From Microbacterium hominis (lineage in GTDB: Bacteria > Actinomycetota > Actinomycetes > Actinomycetales > Microbacteriaceae), in contig NZ_CP054038.1 of NCBI RefSeq assembly GCF_013282805.1, positions 1,240,001 to 1,304,000 of the forward strand: DNA of 64,000 nucleotides, in the 5' to 3' direction. The notes under the pieces were generated by a model that searched no databases, was not told the DNA's origin, and was given only the letters and a program-made list of their open reading frames with translations. The position numbers and the translations under genes are program-made. Positions 58,551-64,000 of the stretch are shown here, one piece after another. Each line of letters starts with the position of its first letter. Position 1 is the stretch's first letter.

Positions 58551-59732
58551 GTGAGCGAGCTGTCGGGCGATGTGAAGAAGAGCAGGAAGCGCTGGTCGAC
58601 GCGTCGTCGAGTGCTCAGCGCGGTGGGAATCGTGGTCGGCGCTCTGGCGCTTCTCGTCGGTGGTGGGTACATCGCTGTTCAGGCATGGATCCACACCGAG
58701 TTCCCCCGTCTGGATGCGGAGACGGCAGAGGCCGGCGAGTGGTACAGCGTTCACCCGGATGGTGCGATCGACGCGGCCGGGAAGCCGTACCACGCGAACG
58801 TGCGCGTCGGGTCGGAGAACAAGGTCATGGTCGTCTTCAGTGGCGGAGGCGTCAGTGTCGATGACTACACCGAGGCGCGGCCGTCGACCTCCGCGTTGGA
58901 GATGGGCTTCTACACCGTGCTGGACGGCTTCGATCAGCTGGCCAAGACCGGGCTCGCAGACGACGATGAGGACAACCCGCTCAGGGACTGGACTGTCGTC
59001 CAGCTCCCGTACTCGACCGGCGATTTCCATGCCGGCGCCGGGAGCAATGAGGTCACCGGCGTGGACAGCGAGCCGCTCACGGTGCACCACGCGGGTTTCA
59101 CGAATCTCGAGTTGGTGCTGAGTGATCCCGATGTTCGGAATGTCGTCGGAACGCCCACGGAACTCCTGGTGAGCGGCGGCTCTGCGGGCGGCTTCGGAGC
59201 CGCCATCGACACGACCGCGGTCATGGAGTACTTCCCTGAAACCGAGAACGTGACGACGTTCGTCGACAGCTCGCTGCTGCTGTACGACTGGCATTCGGTC
59301 AGTGAGGATGTCTGGAAGTCGCCGCCGGCGATCTCGGAGGTCCTGTCCACTGACAACTTCACGCTGGATGCGCTTACTGCGCTCGCCGAAGAGGATCCCT
59401 CCGTGAAGATCCTGTTCGCGAGCTCGGTCAGAGACGAATCCCTCGCCCGCATGCAGTCGTATCTCAGCGGCGGCGAGTTCGCCGTGACGGCGGAGGATGG
59501 CGTCCAATATCACGACGACCTCATCGAGATGGTCGAACAGCTTCAGCAGCAGGTTCCGGGGATCGGCCTCTACATCTTCCAGGGCGATATCGATGAGGCG
59601 ACAGGTCTGACGCAGCACACGATCGGTTCGAACACCCGAGACGAACTGGTCGACGGCACGACTCCGGTCGAATGGATCATGGACGCCATCGACGGCGACG
59701 TGGAGAGCTACGGGCTGGACCTGCTCCAGTAG
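58551..59732 (+). CDS. Membrane-anchored pectinacetylesterase-family hydrolase
   Basis: A 393-aa paralogue of the esterase at 48819. A basic N-terminus (KKSRKRWSTRRR) and TM helix (about 19-45) anchor it outside the membrane, whereas the other copy is cytosolic. Shared landmarks: GEWYSVHPDGAIDAAGKPYH, VRVGSENKVMVVFSGGGVSV, STGDFHAGAGS, nucleophile Ser in VSGGSAGGFGAAI, and GLTQHTIGS near the end. The two enzymes could deacylate the same substrate before and after import. It lies before the rhamnosidase operon with its own leaderless promoter. Confidence 0.72.
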   Translation: MSELSGDVKKSRKRWSTRRRVLSAVGIVVGALALLVGGGYIAVQAWIHTEFPRLDAETAEAGEWYSVHPDGAIDAAGKPYHANVRVGSENKVMVVFSGGGVSVDDYTEARPSTSALEMGFYTVLDGFDQLAKTGLADDDEDNPLRDWTVVQLPYSTGDFHAGAGSNEVTGVDSEPLTVHHAGFTNLELVLSDPDVRNVVGTPTELLVSGGSAGGFGAAIDTTAVMEYFPETENVTTFVDSSLLLYDWHSVSEDVWKSPPAISEVLSTDNFTLDALTALAEEDPSVKILFASSVRDESLARMQSYLSGGEFAVTAEDGVQYHDDLIEMVEQLQQQVPGIGLYIFQGDIDEATGLTQHTIGSNTRDELVDGTTPVEWIMDAIDGDVESYGLDLLQ

Positions 59733-59785
59733 GGCCCGGGGAGTCGGCGTCTCGCTAAAATCTAAGTAGACGCAACAATTCCTGA

Positions 59786-59791
59786 TAGGCT
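59786..59791 (+). promoter_or_regulatory. -10 box TAGGCT of the rhamnosidase operon
   Basis: TAGGCT abuts an in-frame GTG at 59792, so transcription would begin after that codon and it cannot be the start. CTAAAATCTAAGTAGA just upstream (59755-59770) contains the inverted repeat TCTA-AG-TAGA, a possible operator. Confidence 0.45.
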
Positions 59792-59896
59792 GTGCGTGCG
59801 CTCCTGGGCCGACGAGGTCTCATGGTGAACTCTCATCGGCCGGCGCGCGGGGCCGCTGTCGTCTGCGGCCTTCGGTCAAGTCGATTGGAGTTCCAC

Positions 59897-62257
59897 GTGC
59901 ACGCCGAAACGCCCAACCTTCCGGCGACGTGGCTGGGAGAGTGGATCTCTCCCGCCGAGCCGGATGAGATCGGCGATGACCGGCCCGCATACGTCCTGCA
60001 GCGCGCGTTCACCCTCGATTCCGCGCCCCTCAGCGGCCGGCTCTTCGCGACGGCGCTGGGGATCTACGAGGCGTATGTCAACGGGCATCGGGTGGGCGAT
60101 CACGAACTCGCTCCCGGCGCGACCAACTACGACCGGACGGTGTACGCGCAGGCGTTCGATGTCGGCCCGCTGCTCCAACAGGGTGTGAACCACATTCAGA
60201 TCATTCTGTCGGACGGCTGGTTCCGCGGTCGGAACGGGTCCGAGCAGACGCAGAACTGCTGGGGCGACACGACGGCCGCACTCGTGCAGCTCGACGCAGT
60301 CGTGACCGACGAGACCACCGTGCGCATCGTCACCGACGCTGCGTGGACCAGCACGGAATCCGAGATCGTGAGCGCGGACCTGATGCAGGGGCAGACGACC
60401 GACTTCTCCCGTGTCCCCGCCGCCCCGGTGCCGGTGCGGGTCGGCGTGGTCCAGGGCCCCGAGCCCAGCGCATCCCCATCACCGCCGGTTCGTCGCATCG
60501 AGGAGCTGCCGGTGGCCGAGGTGATCGTCTCGTCCGACGACGTCTCGATCCTCGACTTTGGACAGAACATCACGGGTTGGGCGAGACTCACCGACCTCGG
60601 CGAACCCGGCACCGAGACGGTGCTCGAATTCGCCGAGCACGTGGACCCGGGGAACACCTTCACGACCGCTCATCTGGACACATCGACTCCCCGCGGCAAT
60701 CACATCCGGTACTCGCAGACCGATCGTGTCATCGCGGGCGCAGACCACGCGGTCTTCGAGCCGAGGCATACCGTCCACGGATTCCGATACGTGCGCGTCA
60801 CACACCCCGGCCGCCCGCTCGACCCGACATGTGTCACCGCGATCGTGGTGCACTCCGATCTCACTCGGGCCGGGTGGTTCGAGTGCAGTGATGCGCGCAT
60901 CAATCGGCTCCATGAGGCCGGTCGCTGGACGTTCCGCGACAACGCCGTGGACGTGCCCACCGACTGCCCGACCCGGGAGCGCTCGGGGTGGACAGGTGAC
61001 TTCCAGATCTTCGCACCCACGGCGGCGATGCTGTTCGACATCGACGGCTTCAGCCGCAAATGGCTGCAGGCCGTGCGAGACGACCAGTACGACAACGGAT
61101 GCCTCGCCATGTACTCGCCGGACCAGCTGCGGATGCGCACGTCGGACAACCCTGACCGGATCGGCGGGGGATCCGCCGGCTGGGGCGACGCCGCTGTTGC
61201 GGTGCCCTGGACGCTCTACCGTCACTACGGTGACGTCCGCGTCCTCGAGGAGAGCTGGGAATCGGCTGTCGCCTGGATCGAGTACGCGCTCGGCTGTGCC
61301 CGGCGGTTCCGGCATCCGTCACGCGTCGCGCGCTCGGAGACGCCGGCAGCTCACGAAGAGTACATCTGGGACGGCCCGTTCCACTTCGGCGAGTGGCTGG
61401 AGCCGCGCGATCCGAATGCGCCGGAACGCGACCCTGCCGAGGTGCTGCGTGCCCTGTTCGCCGCAGACCAAGGCGAAGTGGGTACCGCCTACCTCCATCG
61501 CTCACTCCGCCAGCTCTCGGAGATGGCCGGGGTGCTGGGGCGTGCCGATGACGAGGCTCGGTTCGCCGCGCTCGCCGCGGACGTGCTCGCCGCGTGGCGG
61601 ACGGAGTTCCTGCGCGCCGACGGTCGAACGGCCGGCGACACCCAGGCCGCATACGTGCGTGCGATCGCGTTCGGACTGATCCCCGACGAGTTCACGACCG
61701 CAGCATCGGCCCGGCTGGTAGAGCTGATCGCAGAACGCGACGATCATCTCGGCACCGGATTCCTCACGACAGGGATGCTGCTGCCCGTGCTCGCCGACAC
61801 CGGGCACGCCGACCTGGCGTATCGCCTTCTCACCCGCACGGGTGTGCCCTCCTGGCTGGAGATGCTTGAGCGGGGCGGCACGACGTTCTGGGAGAACTGG
61901 GAGAACGTCGACGAGGACGGCACGGTCCGCAGCGGTTCCCTCAATCACTACAGCAAGGGCGCGGTGGTCGGCTTCTTCTACAGTCACATCGCAGGGCTTC
62001 GGCAGGATGCCGCCTCCGTCGGCTGGAAGCGGTTCACCGTGGAGCCCGTATTCGGCGGCGGCCTGACCCACGTGGCCAGCAGGCTGCTGACCCCGGCTGG
62101 TGAGGTGCGCGTGGAGTGGCGCCGCGACGGCGACGATGTGGAACTGACGGCAACCGTGCCCGCGGGCGCCGAGGCGCGCGGAATCCTTCCCGGGCTGCCT
62201 GAGACGCCTCTGCCCGGCGGCGCCACGACGACGCTGCGCTCGACGATCCGCGCGTGA
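59897..62257 (+). CDS. GH78 alpha-L-rhamnosidase
   Basis: A 786-aa GH78 enzyme releasing terminal L-rhamnose. The N-terminal beta domains include YVLQRAFTL, ATALGIYEAYVNGHRVGDHE and LSDGWFRGRNG. The (alpha/alpha)6 barrel carries the family motif DCPTRERSGWTGDFQIF with the general-acid Glu, and the second catalytic Glu lies in TTFWENWEN. NHYSKGAVVGFFYSHIAGL and a C-terminal beta-sandwich follow. Starts considered: GTG 59792 (overlaps the promoter), ATG 59822 (GAGG close by) and GTG 59897 (GGAG at 6 nt; chosen). No signal peptide. The GH1 gene follows in the same direction. Confidence 0.9.
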   Translation: MHAETPNLPATWLGEWISPAEPDEIGDDRPAYVLQRAFTLDSAPLSGRLFATALGIYEAYVNGHRVGDHELAPGATNYDRTVYAQAFDVGPLLQQGVNHIQIILSDGWFRGRNGSEQTQNCWGDTTAALVQLDAVVTDETTVRIVTDAAWTSTESEIVSADLMQGQTTDFSRVPAAPVPVRVGVVQGPEPSASPSPPVRRIEELPVAEVIVSSDDVSILDFGQNITGWARLTDLGEPGTETVLEFAEHVDPGNTFTTAHLDTSTPRGNHIRYSQTDRVIAGADHAVFEPRHTVHGFRYVRVTHPGRPLDPTCVTAIVVHSDLTRAGWFECSDARINRLHEAGRWTFRDNAVDVPTDCPTRERSGWTGDFQIFAPTAAMLFDIDGFSRKWLQAVRDDQYDNGCLAMYSPDQLRMRTSDNPDRIGGGSAGWGDAAVAVPWTLYRHYGDVRVLEESWESAVAWIEYALGCARRFRHPSRVARSETPAAHEEYIWDGPFHFGEWLEPRDPNAPERDPAEVLRALFAADQGEVGTAYLHRSLRQLSEMAGVLGRADDEARFAALAADVLAAWRTEFLRADGRTAGDTQAAYVRAIAFGLIPDEFTTAASARLVELIAERDDHLGTGFLTTGMLLPVLADTGHADLAYRLLTRTGVPSWLEMLERGGTTFWENWENVDEDGTVRSGSLNHYSKGAVVGFFYSHIAGLRQDAASVGWKRFTVEPVFGGGLTHVASRLLTPAGEVRVEWRRDGDDVELTATVPAGAEARGILPGLPETPLPGGATTTLRSTIRA

Positions 62258-62287
62258 ACGACGATGAACAGAAGAAGAGATGAGACT

Positions 62288-63538
62288 GTGACACAGATCG
62301 ATGGCGCCTTCCCGGAAGGCTTCCTGTGGGGCGCGGCCACGTCCGCCCACCAGACCGAGGGTGAGAACACGAACTCGAACTGGTGGCACCTCGAAACGGC
62401 GCCGAACTCGCCGTTCGCGGAGCGCAGCGGCGCCGCTGTCGACAGCTATCGCCGGTACCCCGAAGACATGCGACTCCTCGCCGATGCGGGGCTGGACACG
62501 TATCGATTCAGCATCGAGTGGGCCCGGATCGAGCCGACTCAGGGTGAATTCGACACGCGTGAGCTCGAGCACTACCGGTCGATGATCGACACCGCCATCG
62601 GACTCGGCTTGACACCGGTGGTGACCCTGCACCACTTCACGACACCGATGTGGTTCGCCCAGCGGGGCGGATGGGCGAGCCCGGATGCTGTCGACCGGTT
62701 CGCGGCGTACGTCACGCAGGCCTCCACCATCCTGGCCGACGTGCCGTGGATCTGCACGATCAACGAGCCCAACATGATCGCGCTGCTGACGGGTATGCCC
62801 GAGCGCGTCGCGGCCACCGAGGAGCAGGATGCGACGCTCGACTCCCGACCGATCGCCGCTCTCGCCCTGCCCACGCCGTCGGATGACGTGACGCGTGTGC
62901 TGACCGAGGCGCACCGGCGCGCCGTCGACATCCTCCGCGCGGCGACCGACGCGAAGGTCGGATGGACTGTTTCAGCGCAGGGGTTCGAGGCCGAGCCCGG
63001 CGCAGAGAGCGTCTTCACCGCGGTGAAATGGGCGTGGGAGGACCGCTACCTCGAAGTCTCGCGCGACGATGACTTCGTGGGGGTGCAGTCGTACACGACT
63101 CGCAAGATCGGCCTCGACGGTCCGGTGGCGTACACGTCGGCCGAGGAGCAGACGATGACCGGGTGGCCCTTCCGCCCCGACGCGGTCGGGCTCGCCGTCC
63201 GCAACGCGTGGAGTGTGACCGGAGGCACCCCCGTCCTCGTCACCGAGAACGGGATCGCCACAGCGGATGATCGACAGCGCATCGCCTACGTCGAGGGCGC
63301 CCTTCATTCTCTTGCTGCCGCGATCGCGGACGGGATCGATGTCCGCGGCTACCTTCACTGGAGCGCCCTGGACAACTACGAGTGGGGGGAGTGGGGGCCG
63401 ACGTTCGGGCTGATCGCCGTGGATCGTGAGACGTTCGAGCGCACACCGCGACCGAGCCTCGCCTGGCTCGGTGCGCGGGCACACGCCGCGCGCGCGGCGT
63501 CGGGGCGCCCTGTTCTGGAGTCGGTGGAGGCCTCGTGA
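62288..63538 (+). CDS. GH1 beta-glucosidase
   Basis: A 416-aa family-1 enzyme. The N-terminal signature is FPEGFLWGAATSAHQTEGEN (residues 8-27). The acid/base Glu is in CTINEPNMIAL (about 160-170), the nucleophile in VLVTENGIAT (about 318-327), and the aglycone-side loop HWSALDNYEWGEWGPTFGL (about 360-378) is typical. GTG 62288 follows GAAGAGATGAG; the in-frame ATG at 62264 lacks a site. It begins 30 bp after the rhamnosidase and overlaps the serine hydrolase as GTGA, a tight operon fitting stepwise removal of rhamnose then glucose. Confidence 0.92.
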   Translation: MTQIDGAFPEGFLWGAATSAHQTEGENTNSNWWHLETAPNSPFAERSGAAVDSYRRYPEDMRLLADAGLDTYRFSIEWARIEPTQGEFDTRELEHYRSMIDTAIGLGLTPVVTLHHFTTPMWFAQRGGWASPDAVDRFAAYVTQASTILADVPWICTINEPNMIALLTGMPERVAATEEQDATLDSRPIAALALPTPSDDVTRVLTEAHRRAVDILRAATDAKVGWTVSAQGFEAEPGAESVFTAVKWAWEDRYLEVSRDDDFVGVQSYTTRKIGLDGPVAYTSAEEQTMTGWPFRPDAVGLAVRNAWSVTGGTPVLVTENGIATADDRQRIAYVEGALHSLAAAIADGIDVRGYLHWSALDNYEWGEWGPTFGLIAVDRETFERTPRPSLAWLGARAHAARAASGRPVLESVEAS

Positions 63539-64000
63539 TCATCTCGGGATCGGTCGCGAACGGGTTCGAACCCGTTCGGCAGGTATTCGCCGAGTGCAAG
63601 ATCACCCAGGGCGGGGCGTCCTTCGCCGCGTATGTCGAGGGTGAGAAGGTCGTCGACCTCTGGGGAGGCGAGGCCACGCCCGGTGTCGCCTGGGAGGAGG
63701 ACACGCTTTCCACGGCGATGTCGACGACCAAGGGGCTGGCGGCCCTCTGCGCGCAGATCCTCTCCGACCGCGGCGAGCTCGATATCGATGCTCCGGTGAC
63801 GCGCTACTGGCCCGAATACGGGCAGGCCGGCAAGGAGGCGACACTGGTGCGTCACGTCCTCACCCACACCGCGGGGCTGTTGTGCTTCACCGATCCGGGC
63901 GCACTGCTGGATTGGGAGGGCAACGGCTGGGACGACTACGACGAGATCGCCCGCCGCATCGCCGCGTCGCCCCCGGCATGGGAGCCCGGCACGCGGATCG
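63535..64000 (+). CDS. Class-C beta-lactamase-fold serine hydrolase (EstB-like), truncated by the window end
   Basis: The first about 155 residues of a beta-lactamase-related esterase. The catalytic SxxK is in MSTTKGLAALCAQIL (about 62-76), followed by ELDIDAPVTRYWPEYG and VRHVLTHTAGL, the usual continuation of the family. The GTG start overlaps the GH1 stop as GTGA. EstB-like enzymes hydrolyse simple and aryl esters rather than beta-lactams. In this operon it may remove an acyl group from a plant glycoside. The C-terminus with the Tyr motif is outside the window. Confidence 0.88.
   Translation, partial: MIISGSVANGFEPVRQVFAECKITQGGASFAAYVEGEKVVDLWGGEATPGVAWEEDTLSTAMSTTKGLAALCAQILSDRGELDIDAPVTRYWPEYGQAGKEATLVRHVLTHTAGLLCFTDPGALLDWEGNGWDDYDEIARRIAASPPAWEPGTRI

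Noticed and set aside
63535..64000. Antibiotic beta-lactamase
   Set aside because: SxxK followed by class-C-fold landmarks is shared with EstB-type esterases. There is no signal peptide and the gene lies in a glycosidase operon.

Overview
The window is GC-rich actinobacterial DNA, most likely from Microbacteriaceae and close to Microbacterium. The basis is the gene order galU-rimJ-glpR, an nrdHIEF class Ib operon, GTG/TTG starts and many TANNNT -10 boxes lying 6-7 nt from a start codon (leaderless transcripts). This assignment is inferred from gene content and style, not from a database match.

Layout. 1-5.3 kb is housekeeping: mscL (cut by the edge), an FmdB zinc-ribbon protein and 5-formyl-THF cyclo-ligase on the minus strand; galU, a RimJ-type acetyltransferase and a GlpR/SepG-like division membrane protein on the plus strand; a cytosine-deaminase-like amidohydrolase; and tRNA-Ala(CGC). 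An IS481-type element (5308-6732, broken transposase) sits exactly at the 3' end of the tRNA, flanked by a 16-bp duplication of the tRNA end. 7-26 kb holds an acyl-CoA ligase, a GH35 beta-galactosidase, a Leu/Phe/Val-dehydrogenase-type enzyme, a TPC-motif metal P-type ATPase, a YbaK-type deacylase, a 1355-aa secreted subtilase ending in a dockerin-like module with a divergent TrmB/LuxR-type regulator, a SixA-like phosphatase, AIG2, DUF445, acyl-CoA dehydrogenase, DUF389 and MFS proteins. 26.4-30.5 kb is nrdHIEF behind a candidate pair of NrdR boxes.

From 30.5 kb the character changes to accessory DNA. Seven copies of GTGGCACG (probable integrase arm sites) precede a tyrosine-integrase gene cut off before its catalytic domain and fused to the tail of another gene. 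A coupled pair follows: a 7-TM protein (possibly the MAB_1171c/DUF6545 type) and a membrane-anchored alpha/beta hydrolase. A degenerate stretch separates this from a catabolic block.

34-64 kb looks like a plant-glycoside utilisation region. A six-gene, mostly overlapping operon (IlvD/Edd dehydratase, FAD+Fe-S 2-hydroxyacid dehydrogenase, SMP-30 lactonase, FAH-family hydrolase, Zn-alcohol dehydrogenase, SDR) fits a non-phosphorylative sugar or deoxy-sugar route ending in pyruvate plus a 2-hydroxyacid. Around it lie three GH3 enzymes (one frameshifted, one with reversed domain order), GH78 alpha-L-rhamnosidase, GH1, two pectinacetylesterase-family proteins, an HSL-type esterase, a class-C serine hydrolase, a GPH sugar symporter, an acyl-CoA synthetase and two paralogous TetR regulators. 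Together they could deacylate and deglycosylate plant conjugates, import the sugar, burn rhamnose through the oxidative route and activate the released acid as a CoA thioester. A 539-aa membrane protein made of xxxLxxG heptads sits in the middle with no obvious partner.

Two catabolic genes (the dehydratase and the first GH3) carry apparent single-base deletions next to G runs. They are either recent pseudogenes or assembly errors, and this decides whether the pathway works.
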